Shown: positions 8,891-16,627 of the stretch, piece after piece
Layout: each line of letters begins with the position of its first letter
Position numbering within the stretch: the stretch's first letter is position 1
NCBI RefSeq assembly: GCF_021474425.1
Contig: NZ_JAKEIP010000081.1
Location: forward strand, 1-32,040
Direction of reading: 5' to 3'
Origin: Streptomyces muensis
GTDB lineage: Bacteria; Actinomycetota; Actinomycetes; Streptomycetales; Streptomycetaceae
Length of the DNA: 32,040 nucleotides
Notes under the pieces: generated by a model
Database searches by the model: none
Seen by the model: the letters and a program-made list of their open reading frames with translations, nothing else
Told to the model about the DNA's origin: nothing
Translations under genes and position numbers: made by a program

Positions 8891-8938
8891 GGTAGAACCA
8901 CCTAAGACGGTTCTACCATCCCTGCACATCGGGAGCAA
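8891..8938 (-). promoter_or_regulatory. MFS promoter overlapped by GAACC-N9-GGTTC operator
   Basis: On the minus strand TTGCTC (8938-8933) and TAGAAC (8915-8910) are spaced by 17 bases and form a credible promoter. A 27-base inverted repeat with perfect 9-base arms (GGTAGAACC 8891-8899 and GGTTCTACC 8909-8917) covers the -10 and the start of transcription, so a bound protein would repress. The core matches the palindrome at the CGNR regulator promoter (10084-10108). Confidence 0.7.
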
Positions 8939-8979
8939 CCGGCCAGGGTGGTTCCCCGCTGGCCGAGGGCAGGTGCACA

Positions 8980-9021
8980 CCGCAGGTGGGCCGAGGCCAT
9001 CAGGGCCTGGCCCACCTGCGG
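8980..9021. terminator. long hairpin downstream of the ectD-like gene
   Basis: CCGCAGGTGGGCC (8980-8992) pairs perfectly with GGCCCACCTGCGG (9009-9021), and the intervening bases can pair further (AGGCC/GGCCT). It sits 14 bases past the stop of the minus-strand ectD-like gene and upstream of the MFS promoter, so the two are separate transcription units. Confidence 0.7.
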
Positions 9022-9034
9022 TCAGCCGCTTTGC

Positions 9035-9928
9035 TCAAGTGGCCGGAAACTCGCGGTTGCTGAGATGCTGCGGACGCGGCTTGGGTGCGGAGAACGGGGC
9101 CTCCAGCGTGTTCTCCACGCTGTTGTAGACAATGAAGATGTTGGAGCGCGCGAAGGGCGAGAGGTTGCCGTTGGAGCCATGGAGCAGGTTCGAGTCGAAC
9201 ATCACCGCGGATCCGGCAGGACCGGTGATCTGCTCGATTCCATGCTTCTCGGCCATGCGCGTCAGGTGCTTCCGGTCCGGGGAGCCGACAGACGGACTGG
9301 CCACCCGGAGCGACTCCTTGTGGTAGTCCTGCGGCGTCTCCCCGATCGTGGGAATGAACGACTTGTGGGTGCCGGGCATCACCATGAGCGGCCCGTTGAA
9401 CGGGTGATTCTCGGTCAGTGAGATGGAGACGCTGAAAGCGCGCGGCCGGGGCATGCCGTCCTCGGAGTGCCAGGTCTCGAAATCGGAGTGCCAGTGGAAC
9501 GGGGCACCGCCGAATCCGGGCTTGTAGTTGACCCGGCTCTGGTGGATGTACACGTCCGAGTCGAGGACCTGACGGGCGATGTCCGTGAGCCGAGGGGACC
9601 GCAGCAGTTCGGCAAAGAGTTCGCTGACCTTCTCGACCTCGAAAACGGACCGCACCTGCTCCGACTCCGGCTCCAGAATCGCGCGCTCACTCGCGCGCAG
9701 CGCCGCGTCCTCGCTGAGCCGCTGCAGTTCGGCGAGGTAGATCTCCACCTCATGCGCGGTCAGCAAGTTGTCGAGAACCAGGTAGCCACGGGACTCGTAC
9801 TGATTCAACTGCCGGCTGTCGAGCGGACCCGGAGCCTCTCCCCACACGGTCGGGTCGGTCCGCGGCTGGGGGACGGACTCACCGATGATTCGGGTCGGAT
9901 ACAGGTCGGGGCGCACAGTGGTGCTCAT
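9035..9928 (-). CDS. ectD: ectoine hydroxylase-type Fe(II)/2-oxoglutarate dioxygenase
   Basis: This 297-residue enzyme, of normal EctD length, matches ectoine 5-hydroxylase along its whole length. It starts with DLYPTR near residue 8, has the signature WHSDFETWHSEDGMP at 146-160 with iron ligands His147 and Asp149, the distal ligand His250 in LLHGSN, and the 2-oxoglutarate-binding Arg261 in ARSN. All key residues are present, so it should be active on ectoine or a close analogue, giving a 5-hydroxy product. ATG 9928 has an AAGGAG site. The frame opens further upstream, but that part is the duplicated leader. It stands alone, away from ectB, A and C, and shares their promoter block. Confidence 0.9.
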   Translation of the reverse strand: MSTTVRPDLYPTRIIGESVPQPRTDPTVWGEAPGPLDSRQLNQYESRGYLVLDNLLTAHEVEIYLAELQRLSEDAALRASERAILEPESEQVRSVFEVEKVSELFAELLRSPRLTDIARQVLDSDVYIHQSRVNYKPGFGGAPFHWHSDFETWHSEDGMPRPRAFSVSISLTENHPFNGPLMVMPGTHKSFIPTIGETPQDYHKESLRVASPSVGSPDRKHLTRMAEKHGIEQITGPAGSAVMFDSNLLHGSNGNLSPFARSNIFIVYNSVENTLEAPFSAPKPRPQHLSNREFPAT

Positions 9929-9959
9929 ACGAGGGTCTCCTTTGCCGGGAAATGAAATC

Positions 9960-10056
9960 GCTGGTTCGTTCTCCAGCCATCTCGATTCTGCGAGCTTCCG
10001 CACGGCGAAGGAAGAAGTGACGGGTGGACTGAATCGGTCCTGACCTAATCAGTCCC
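9960..10056 (-). repeat. duplicated promoter/leader block, ectD copy
   Basis: Read on the minus strand, this segment matches 16616-16728 upstream of the main operon. The first 47 bases differ at one position, there is patchy identity through AAGCTC.CAGAATC, and an 18-base block GCTGGAGAACGAA.CAGC closes it near the Shine-Dalgarno site. The operon copy carries about 16 extra bases in the leader. Promoters of two units are therefore paralogous. Confidence 0.85.
10027..10054 (-). promoter_or_regulatory. 28-bp imperfect palindrome and SARP-like direct repeat (ectD copy)
   Basis: The outer arms are GACTGA and TCAGTC, with inner GGTC and GACC; 22 of 28 positions are symmetric. On the coding strand it also contains TCAGGAC and TCAGTCC, two heptamers with an 11-base period, the spacing used by SARP activators. 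The identical site is at 16618-16645. Confidence 0.65.
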
Positions 10057-10058
10057 GC

Positions 10059-10071
10059 GGTTCCATGAACC
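10059..10071. repeat. 13-bp palindrome between ectD-like and CGNR genes
   Basis: GGTTCCATGAACC has perfect 5-base arms around a 3-base centre. It abuts the -35 of the CGNR gene and lies just outside the ectD operator. Its half-sites are those of the GAACC-N9-GGTTC operator in the opposite order, so it may be an accessory site. Confidence 0.4.
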
Positions 10072-10108
10072 TTGCTCTTCGACATGGAACCAACTAAGCT
10101 GGTTCCAT
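10072..10108 (+). promoter_or_regulatory. leaderless CGNR promoter with overlapping operator
   Basis: TTGCTC (10072-10077) and TAAGCT (10095-10100) are spaced by 17 bases. The -10 ends six bases before the ATG at 10107, so the transcript probably starts at the start codon. Perfect 9-base arms ATGGAACCA (10084-10092) and TGGTTCCAT (10100-10108) enclose the -10. The core GAACCAACTAAGCTGGTTC agrees with the MFS operator at 16 of 19 positions. Confidence 0.7.
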
Positions 10109-10682
10109 GTCCGTTGTGCATGTCCCCGAGTTCCGCCTCGGCAAGGTGCTGGCGACCAGCTTCACGGCGACCCTGACGGAGCGTTGCGGCGAGCCGGTGG
10201 AGCGCATTCCCGTGCCGTCCCGGCTCGTGGACTGGCTGGCGGTCTACGGGCTCGTGGTCGACTCCTGCACGGAGTCGCAGCTCGTTCACGCCCGGGAACT
10301 ACGGGAGTCGATCCACGCGGCCGCCACGGCAGTCGCGAAGCAGGAACCGCTTCCCGCTCCGGCTGTCCAGGTCATCAACGACTGCAGTGCTCACGGTCAG
10401 GCCTCGCCGATCCTGACGCCCGAGGGCGGCTGGCGGTGGCGGCTGGGTTCCGCCTCCGTGGAAGACGCTCTCAGCGTGATCGCCGCCGACGCGGTCAGCA
10501 TCATCGCCGGAGAGCGCCCCGGAAAGATGGCCCTGTGCGCATCGCCGACCTGCCGGGCCGCGTTCTTCGACGCCAGCCGAGGCCACACACGCCGATGGTG
10601 CGAGATGAACACATGCGGGAATCGCGAGAAAAAGGAACGCTTCCTCGCCAATAAGCGCAAGAAGTCGAACCCGGCAGGCTGA
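10107..10682 (+). CDS. CGNR zinc-finger / ABATE-domain regulator
   Basis: This 191-residue protein has an N-terminal ABATE-like domain (PF07336 type, about residues 10-140). Its C-terminal CGNR zinc finger spans about 144-180, with CASPTC, then RRWCEMNTCGNREKK carrying four Cys and the family CGNR signature. Such proteins are considered stress- or ligand-responsive transcription regulators. Its promoter is covered by a palindrome shared with the divergent-side MFS exporter, so it plausibly represses itself and the exporter until product accumulates (inference). The mRNA appears leaderless: ATG 10107 has no Shine-Dalgarno site and the -10 is six bases upstream. Confidence 0.8.
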   Translation: MSVVHVPEFRLGKVLATSFTATLTERCGEPVERIPVPSRLVDWLAVYGLVVDSCTESQLVHARELRESIHAAATAVAKQEPLPAPAVQVINDCSAHGQASPILTPEGGWRWRLGSASVEDALSVIAADAVSIIAGERPGKMALCASPTCRAAFFDASRGHTRRWCEMNTCGNREKKERFLANKRKKSNPAG

Positions 10683-10701
10683 CCACCGGTCCGGTTCGCA
10701 G

Positions 10702-11778
10702 GTGACGGGGCCCTCACCCGGCCGGGAAGAGAACGGGAACAGGACGGGAAGGCCGTACCGCACGGTGGCGTTCATGTGTGCACACTTGCTGAGAAGCTCG
10801 CAGCTCAAGCTGCTCCTGGTGATGCCGAGCCACCAACTCGTGCGAAAGGGAAACGAGCTGGGGTTCCGCCTCTGGTCGATATGGGATCCGTCCCAGCTCG
10901 AGGCCGACTTCGCGCCTCGCGTCGAAGAGGTCTCCGAAGAGCTGCTGCTCACCGATTTCTCCGACGAGACCGTACTGCGCGAGACCGTCGCGCGAACCGC
11001 GCGACGCCATGGCATCGACGCCGTGCTGCACGGCGGACACGACGACCCCGCCCCGTCGGTGATCCAGGAGGCCTGGCAGTTGGGCCTGTCCACGAACCCG
11101 CCGGCGGTGTACGAACGCCTCCGGGGCCTCGAAGGGGACGGACAGGAACCCGCGTCGGCTCCCAGGGTGAGCGTCGAGACCCTGACCGTGAACGGGAACC
11201 ACCACGTCGTGGGAATGACGGCTCAACGCACCACAGGACCACCGCACTTCCACGTGACGGGCTACCTCCATCCGGCGCCGTTGACCGACTTCGAGCGCCG
11301 CACCATCGAGACGGCCGTCCAGGAGCGGCTGACGGCAAGCGGATACCACTGCGGCCCGGCCCACACGATGGTGGCGCTGCTGCCCCAGGGGCCGCGGATC
11401 GTCTCCTGTCGCGCGCACCTCGGTGCCGACGGCATCCCCCTGCTCTTCGAGGTCGCGCGCGGGTTCGACCTGGAGGCGGCGGTCTTCAAGGGCCTGCTGG
11501 GCCGCCGCCCGGTCGTGCCGAAGGCGCACCAGTACGCGGAGATCGGCTTCTTCCTGCTGCCCGAAGGACGGTTGGAGACACTCACCGGCACGGAGGACAT
11601 CGCCGTGACCCCGTGGGTACGCGGCGCCCGATTCCCGTACTCCGTCGGCGACTTGGTCGCTCCCGTCGGCGACGCGCGCGCACGGCGCGCCTATGTGGTC
11701 GTCGAGGGGGACACACCCGAACTCACCCGTGAGCGGATCGCCAGGGCCCGAGGTGACCTGGTGGCTCAAATCCGCTAG
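10702..11778 (+). CDS. ATP-grasp ligase-like protein lacking the ATP-grasp core
   Basis: This protein has up to 358 residues and resembles amino-acid/carboxylate ligases of the ATP-grasp superfamily at both ends. The N-terminal pre-ATP-grasp fold (KLLLVMPSHQLV to about NPPAVYERLRG) is followed almost at once by the late region SVETLTVNG and the C-terminal GxHxxPAPL-like segment. The roughly 110-130 residues that normally carry the ATP-binding Lys and the Gly-rich loop are absent, and the Mg-binding ExNxR motif reads SCRAH. It therefore looks like a pseudoenzyme or a binding protein. The start is uncertain: GTG 10702 is 19 bases after the CGNR stop, while GTG 10765 or ATG 10774 fits the family N-terminus better. 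Confidence 0.6.
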   Translation: MTGPSPGREENGNRTGRPYRTVAFMCAHLLRSSQLKLLLVMPSHQLVRKGNELGFRLWSIWDPSQLEADFAPRVEEVSEELLLTDFSDETVLRETVARTARRHGIDAVLHGGHDDPAPSVIQEAWQLGLSTNPPAVYERLRGLEGDGQEPASAPRVSVETLTVNGNHHVVGMTAQRTTGPPHFHVTGYLHPAPLTDFERRTIETAVQERLTASGYHCGPAHTMVALLPQGPRIVSCRAHLGADGIPLLFEVARGFDLEAAVFKGLLGRRPVVPKAHQYAEIGFFLLPEGRLETLTGTEDIAVTPWVRGARFPYSVGDLVAPVGDARARRAYVVVEGDTPELTRERIARARGDLVAQIR

Positions 11779-11809
11779 GTCATACGGAGAAGCGCGCCCG
11801 ACAGCCATG

Positions 11810-11830
11810 CCCCGCCCTCTTCCGGGGCAG
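11810..11830. terminator. hairpin after the ATP-grasp-like gene
   Basis: TGCCCCG and CGGGGCA form a 7-base stem around an 8-base loop, about 30 bases beyond the stop codon. It lacks a T tract. It separates this gene from the SARP promoter region. Confidence 0.45.
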
Positions 11831-11858
11831 GCGAGGACCCAGGGACGGGATTCGGCCT

Positions 11859-11892
11859 GATCATTCCTGGCGCGTGCTCGGTAGGAATGATC
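11859..11892 (+). promoter_or_regulatory. 34-bp inverted repeat upstream of the SARP gene
   Basis: GATCATTCCT (11859-11868) and AGGAATGATC (11883-11892) are perfect 10-base arms separated by 14 bases, ending 52 bases upstream of the SARP GTG. The A/T-rich arms stand out from the surroundings and fit a dimeric-regulator operator at the SARP promoter. Which protein binds cannot be told. Confidence 0.6.
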
Positions 11893-11944
11893 TAATTTCT
11901 CGGTCTGATTCCCACCGCTGACGGGAGAGGGCGGGGTACGGACC

Positions 11945-14900
11945 GTGACAGCAGAGGGCGTTCAGGACGACGCGGGTACTCGACCGGAGTTCGCCGTACT
12001 GGGGTCTCTGGAAGTCCGCGTCGGCGGCGAACTCCTGCCCCTCAACAGCGCGTTGCAGCAACGCGTCCTCGTGACGCTGCTCCTGGAAGCCGGGCGCGTC
12101 GTGCCCCTCTCCCGCCTGATCGCAGCCGCATGGCAGGAGGAACCGCCGGACAGCGCCGAGCACCAGGTGCGCAAGACGGTGGCCAAGCTGCGCGGCCGCA
12201 TTCCGCACGGCCACGACATCATCGTCACCGACGGGTCGGGATACCGCGCGGTCGTCGACACCGGGGAACTCGATCTCCTGTGCTTCCAGCGACTGTTGAG
12301 TCAGGCGAGGGAGTCACTGGAGGCGCGAGAGCAGGAGCGGGCGGTCGCGCGGTTCCGGGAGGCGCTGGCGCTGTGGCGAGGTCCGGTGCTCGCCGGATCC
12401 GGAGGCCGTGTGGTCGACGCCGCCTCGACCGCGCTGGAGGAGCAGCGGCTCACCGCCGCCGAGCAGCTCTACGGTCTGCTCCTCGACGCGGGCGAAGCCG
12501 CCGGGATCACGGGCGAGCTGCGTGCCCTGGTCGACGAGCATCCGCTGCGTGAGACGCTGCGCAGCCGGCTCGTGCTCGCCCTGTACCACTCCGGCCAACA
12601 GGCGGCCGCACTCGACGAGTTCACCCGGGCCCGGGAGCAGCTCGCCGACGAGTTGGGCATCGATCCCGGCGCGGAACTGACCGCACTCCACGAGCGCATC
12701 CTGCGCCAGGACCCGTCGATCTCCCGCCCGGATCGCGCAGCGGCCCCCGCCGTCCCGCACCAGGAGACCGAGGCTCCGCACGCACTGCCGTTCGACGTGC
12801 CCGACTTCTCCGGCCGCAGCCACGAGCTGCAGTGGATCTGCGAGACGGCCCGCCGCGCCCAGGAGGGCTCGCCGACGGTCCTGGCCCTCGACGGCATGGG
12901 CGGCGGCGGCAAGACGACCCTCGCCGTCCGGGCCGCCCACCAGCTGGCCGAGCAGTACCCGGACGGCAATCTCTTCATCGACCTGCACGGCTTCACACCG
13001 GGCCAGACGCCGCTCAGCCCGTTCCAGGCACAGGGCGACCTGCTCGCGGCCGCCGGCATTCCCAGCGAGGAGATCTCCACGGTGCCGGCCGGGCGGGCCG
13101 CGCGGTGGCAGTCCTATATGCGGGGCCGTCAGATGCTCCTCGTCCTGGACAACGCCGCCTCGTCCGAGCAGGTGCGGGAGTTGATCCCCGCCTTCTGCGA
13201 CAGCCTGGTCCTGATCACCAGCCGCCCGCGGCTGACCGGACTGGACGGCGCCGAGTGGCTCTCCGTGGGCGCCCTTCCGGAGCTGGACAGCCACCAGATC
13301 CTGCGCAACACCCTCGGTGCCGAACGCGTAGAGCGGGAGCCGGACTCGGCCCGTGAGCTGCTGCGGCTGTGCGGCGGGCTCCCGCTGGCCGTCAGGATCG
13401 CGGCAGCCAGGCTGGCGAACCGTCCGCGCTGGAGCGTGCAGCGACTCGTCGAGCGGCTGCGGGACCACAACCGGCGGCTGGACGAACTCACCAGTGAGGG
13501 AAGGGGAGTCGCGAGCGCACTGCTGCTGTCGTACCAGTCCATGCCGCGGGAGCAGCGAACCGCCTTCCGGCTTCTGGGCCACCACCCGGGGCGCTATCTG
13601 GACGCCGACGAAGCCGCCGCGCTCCTGGACACCGATGCCCTGACGGCCGAGGACGTACTGGAGGAACTGGTCGACATCCGGCTCCTCGAGGCCAGGGAGC
13701 CGGGGGTGTACGCCCTGCACGACCTGGTGCGCAGCTTCGTCCAGCGGGTCGCGCAGGGTGAGCGGGCACCGGAGGACGGGCAGGCGACGGAGCGACTGCT
13801 CGACCACTATCTGCGCACGGCGGAACTCGCCTGCGACACCCTGTTTCCCGGGCGGCGCCGCGTCGGCGGAACCGACGAGGAAGACATGCCCGGCAACGGG
13901 TTCGGCCACAAGGACAGGGCCCTGCAGTGGCTCGACCAGCACCGCGAGAGTCTGCTGGCCGCGGTGGACGCCGCGTACGACGAAGGGCTGCTGTGGCATG
14001 CCGCGCGGCTGCCGCGCGAGCTGGGCTTCCACTCCAGCATTCGCGGCTACGACGCCAGTGCGAACGTAGCGCTGGAGAAAGGTGTCAAGGCGTCCACTCG
14101 GCTCGGGGACCCGTCGTTGGCCCGGCTGAACCTGATGAACCTGGCCATGGGCAAGTGGCGGCTGGGGCAGTTGAGCGGCGCGGTAGCCCGCCTCGAGGAA
14201 GCCGTCGACCTGTCCCGGCAGATGGAGGACGAGCACAGCGAGGCGGAGTGCCGGGCCCGCCTCGGACAGGCGTACAACAGCATGGGGGAGCTGGAACGCG
14301 CGCTGCAGCTGAGCCAGGAGGCCAGCAAGCGTGCGCGGGAGCTCGGCTTCACCCGGCTCGACGGTTCGTCGCTCAGCATGCTGAGCCTGATCCAGGTGCG
14401 GCTCGGGCGGTTCGAGGAGGCGGTGGAGTCGGCGGAGCGGGCGGTGGCCATCTTCGACTCGATCAAGGAGGTGCAGCTCTCCGTGTCGGCGCTGAGCTAT
14501 CTCTCCCAGGCGGTCGAGGGCCTGGGCCGCTTCGAGGAGGCGCTCGCTCGGACCGACGCGGCACTGGAGCGGTGCCGGCGGATGAACATGCTCTCGGAGT
14601 TGCCGCTGGTACTCGCCCGCAGAGCGGACGTACTGGTGCGCATGGGCGAGCTGGAGGAGGCGGCGGACAGCTCCGACCACGCACTCGCCAAGGCCACCAG
14701 CAGCACCGGCGACATCCACCGTGCCGCCGTGCACCTGTCGGTCGGGCGGGTGCGGTACGCGCAGAGTGACCTGGACACGGCGAAGGACCAGCAGCTGCTG
14801 GCCCATGAGATCGCCTGCCGTATGGAGCTGCGCTATGACGAGGCGTGCGCGCTGTGGGGCCTTGCCCGCACCGCGGAGGCCCAGGGGGACGCGCGGCTCG

Positions 14901-14968
14901 CCCGGGAGCACCGCGCGGCGGCGGACAACCTCTTCTCCCTCATGAAGGTGCCGGAAACCGCCAGGTGA
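11945..14968 (+). CDS. AfsR/SARP-family transcriptional activator with NB-ARC and TPR domains
   Basis: This 1007-residue protein has the large AfsR layout. It has an OmpR-type winged helix (about 12-95, starting FAVLGSLEVRVGG) and a bacterial transcriptional activation domain (about 100-250). An NB-ARC ATPase follows, with P-loop GMGGGGKTT near 317-325, Walker B LLVLDNA near 398 and GGLPLAV near 477, and then TPR-like helical repeats (about 680-990). SARPs activate biosynthetic promoters by binding direct heptamer repeats with an 11-base period; two such sites exist in this locus (10027-10054 and 16618-16645). It is the probable pathway activator. It starts at GTG 11945 after a GGGAGAGGG tract. 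No TTA codon was noticed. Confidence 0.92.
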   Translation: MTAEGVQDDAGTRPEFAVLGSLEVRVGGELLPLNSALQQRVLVTLLLEAGRVVPLSRLIAAAWQEEPPDSAEHQVRKTVAKLRGRIPHGHDIIVTDGSGYRAVVDTGELDLLCFQRLLSQARESLEAREQERAVARFREALALWRGPVLAGSGGRVVDAASTALEEQRLTAAEQLYGLLLDAGEAAGITGELRALVDEHPLRETLRSRLVLALYHSGQQAAALDEFTRAREQLADELGIDPGAELTALHERILRQDPSISRPDRAAAPAVPHQETEAPHALPFDVPDFSGRSHELQWICETARRAQEGSPTVLALDGMGGGGKTTLAVRAAHQLAEQYPDGNLFIDLHGFTPGQTPLSPFQAQGDLLAAAGIPSEEISTVPAGRAARWQSYMRGRQMLLVLDNAASSEQVRELIPAFCDSLVLITSRPRLTGLDGAEWLSVGALPELDSHQILRNTLGAERVEREPDSARELLRLCGGLPLAVRIAAARLANRPRWSVQRLVERLRDHNRRLDELTSEGRGVASALLLSYQSMPREQRTAFRLLGHHPGRYLDADEAAALLDTDALTAEDVLEELVDIRLLEAREPGVYALHDLVRSFVQRVAQGERAPEDGQATERLLDHYLRTAELACDTLFPGRRRVGGTDEEDMPGNGFGHKDRALQWLDQHRESLLAAVDAAYDEGLLWHAARLPRELGFHSSIRGYDASANVALEKGVKASTRLGDPSLARLNLMNLAMGKWRLGQLSGAVARLEEAVDLSRQMEDEHSEAECRARLGQAYNSMGELERALQLSQEASKRARELGFTRLDGSSLSMLSLIQVRLGRFEEAVESAERAVAIFDSIKEVQLSVSALSYLSQAVEGLGRFEEALARTDAALERCRRMNMLSELPLVLARRADVLVRMGELEEAADSSDHALAKATSSTGDIHRAAVHLSVGRVRYAQSDLDTAKDQQLLAHEIACRMELRYDEACALWGLARTAEAQGDARLAREHRAAADNLFSLMKVPETAR

Positions 14969-15093
14969 GCGGGGGTGCGCCGGGTGGCTCACGGCGCGGG
15001 GACCGGGCGGGTGTCCGGAGGGGAACGAGCCGGGAAGACGGATCGGCAGCATCAGCGGAGTCGAACGGATTCGTCCTTCAAAGGAGTTCACTC

Positions 15094-15264
15094 ATGCGCG
15101 CCACTCCGATCGCCGCCGCTGTCCTCGCTCTCGGAGCGTTCGTCGGCGGATTCACGGGTTCTTCCGACGCCACCGCGCCGGAGACCGTTCACGTGAGCGC
15201 TGTCGCCTCCACGCCGTTGACGGCCGGAAGCGTCCAGTCGGAGGACAACCACGGGAACGGATGA
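15094..15264 (+). CDS. small secreted peptide, 56 residues
   Basis: A perfect AAGGAG site lies 7 bases before ATG 15094. The product begins MRATPIAAAVLALGAFVGGF, a short basic N-terminus plus hydrophobic stretch typical of a Sec signal peptide, with possible cleavage after SSDA (about residue 26). The mature part is about 30 residues, polar and Thr/Ser/Val-rich, ending EDNHGNG, with no Cys. It lies between the SARP gene and the TrmB/LuxR-type regulator, only 40 bases before the latter. A signalling peptide sensed by the neighbouring regulator is possible, but this is inference; I do not recognise the family. Confidence 0.65.
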   Translation: MRATPIAAAVLALGAFVGGFTGSSDATAPETVHVSAVASTPLTAGSVQSEDNHGNG

Positions 15265-15304
15265 GCGTCGAGCGGCGACACGACTGTCGGAGAGGGAGAG
15301 CTGC

Positions 15305-16288
15305 ATGTTCGACGTCCTGGGAATGGACGCCACGGCCGAGGTGGTCTACCGCGAGATGCTGGCGCACCCGCAGGACGGTGTGGCCGATCTGATGTACCGC
15401 CTCCAGCTGACCGAGCAGGCGGTACTGACAGCACTCGACACCCTCAGCGAACTGGCTCTGGTACGGCATTCCTCCGAAGACCTCCAGCGTTTTCACGCGG
15501 TTGACGCACATCTCGCCGCGGAAATCCTGCTGGCGAGGCAACGCGCCGAACTGGCCGCGCAACAGCAGCGTGTGCAAGAGGCACAGGCTGCCGTCGTACG
15601 GATCAAATCGGAGTTCACCCACGAAGGTGGCGGAGACGAGTTGCAGCGCCTGAAGGGGGTCGACCGCGTCCGCGACTACCTGGCGAATTTGTACGACAGG
15701 GTCGAGGACGAGGTACTGACATTCGCTCCGGGCGGAGCCCAGACGGCGGCCAATGTGCGCAACTCGCGCCCGCTCGCAGAGGATCTGCTGGAGCACGGCG
15801 TGCGGATGCGCACCGTGTATCTCGACAGCGCCCGCAACGACCCCGTCACGGTGGCGCACGCGGACTGGCTGGCCGCGCTCGGCGGGCGAATTCGCACTGT
15901 CCCCGCATTACCGAACCGCATGATCATCTGTGACCGGAGAATCGCGATCGTCGCCGCCGACTCCGATGACACGGGCGCCGGCGCCGTGGTTCTGCAGACG
16001 CCAGGAGTGGTCTCATCGCTGTGTGCCCTGTTCGAAAGCGTCTGGCAGTCCGCCCGGCCGATGGGTGCGACCGCTGTGCCCGCCGATGAGCAGGGTCTGA
16101 GCCCTCAGCAGATGGAAGCCCTACGGCTGTTGTCGCTCGGGCACACCGACGAGTCCGTCGCGGCGCGGCTGGGCGTGTCGGCCCGTACGGCACGTCGTAT
16201 CGCCACGAAACTCATGGGCCACCTCGGCGCGCGAAGCCGCTTCCAGGCCGGCGTGCAGGCGGCCGCGCGAGGACTCTTCCGGCCTTGA
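15305..16288 (+). CDS. TrmB-like N-terminal / LuxR-type HTH C-terminal regulator, TTA-containing
   Basis: This is a 327-residue regulator. Residues about 5-60 form a TrmB-like winged helix (VYREMLAHPQDGVADL), the middle (about 120-240) resembles the phospholipase D-like ligand domain seen in TrmB/LuxR hybrids, and residues about 262-320 are a LuxR HTH (LSPQQMEALRLLSLGHTDESVAARLGVS in two adjoining parts). Codon 202 is TTA (15908-15910), so translation should depend on the bldA leucyl-tRNA and be delayed to late growth. ATG 15305 follows a GGGAGAG site. It probably controls the main operon or the SARP together with the peptide gene just upstream (inference). Confidence 0.85.
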   Translation: MFDVLGMDATAEVVYREMLAHPQDGVADLMYRLQLTEQAVLTALDTLSELALVRHSSEDLQRFHAVDAHLAAEILLARQRAELAAQQQRVQEAQAAVVRIKSEFTHEGGGDELQRLKGVDRVRDYLANLYDRVEDEVLTFAPGGAQTAANVRNSRPLAEDLLEHGVRMRTVYLDSARNDPVTVAHADWLAALGGRIRTVPALPNRMIICDRRIAIVAADSDDTGAGAVVLQTPGVVSSLCALFESVWQSARPMGATAVPADEQGLSPQQMEALRLLSLGHTDESVAARLGVSARTARRIATKLMGHLGARSRFQAGVQAAARGLFRP

Positions 16289-16336
16289 TGGTCCGGACAG
16301 TCGCTGGTCGACGGGCAGCCGAGGGACAGTTGCCTC

Positions 16337-16627
16337 ATGTACCTCGTCCATCTCGCACTTGTCCCCCCAGGCGATGCCCCCCTGCCGGCTGACATCAGGC
16401 AGGTACTCGAAGCCACCGCACCGGACGTCCTCGAACACGTCAGCGTGCACCGCCGGGCATGGCCTCACCCTGTCATCGGTCTCTTCCTCCGCGTCGCCTC
16501 TCTGAACGAGGCCGAGACGACCGCGGAGCGGATCTGGGAACGCGCCGCGGCCGCGTCCCCGCAACTTGCTGAATGGTGCCTGCGACGCGCTGAAGTACCT
16601 CTCGTTTCCGGCTTCGGGACTGATTAG
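16337..16627 (+). CDS. small hypothetical protein, 96 residues
   Basis: I do not recognise the family. It begins MYLVHLALVPPGD and has an alpha/beta-looking pattern with hydrophobic strands (YLVHLALV, VIGLFLRVA) and a central helix with several Glu (SLNEAETTAERIWERAA), so it may be a small ferredoxin-fold-like protein. A GAGGGACAG tract precedes ATG 16337. It follows the LuxR-type regulator by 48 bases, probably in the same transcript. Its last codons run into the operator of the main operon (16618-16645), so that promoter lies inside the 3' end of this gene. Confidence 0.6.
   Translation: MYLVHLALVPPGDAPLPADIRQVLEATAPDVLEHVSVHRRAWPHPVIGLFLRVASLNEAETTAERIWERAAAASPQLAEWCLRRAEVPLVSGFGTD

Noticed and set aside
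9929..10003. 25-residue N-terminal extension of the ectD-like gene
   Set aside because: It translates the duplicated leader; ATG 9928 has AAGGAG and fits the EctD N-terminus.
12314..15091. 925-codon minus-strand frame opposite the SARP gene
   Set aside because: This is an antisense shadow of a recognised SARP gene; its composition is not protein-like.
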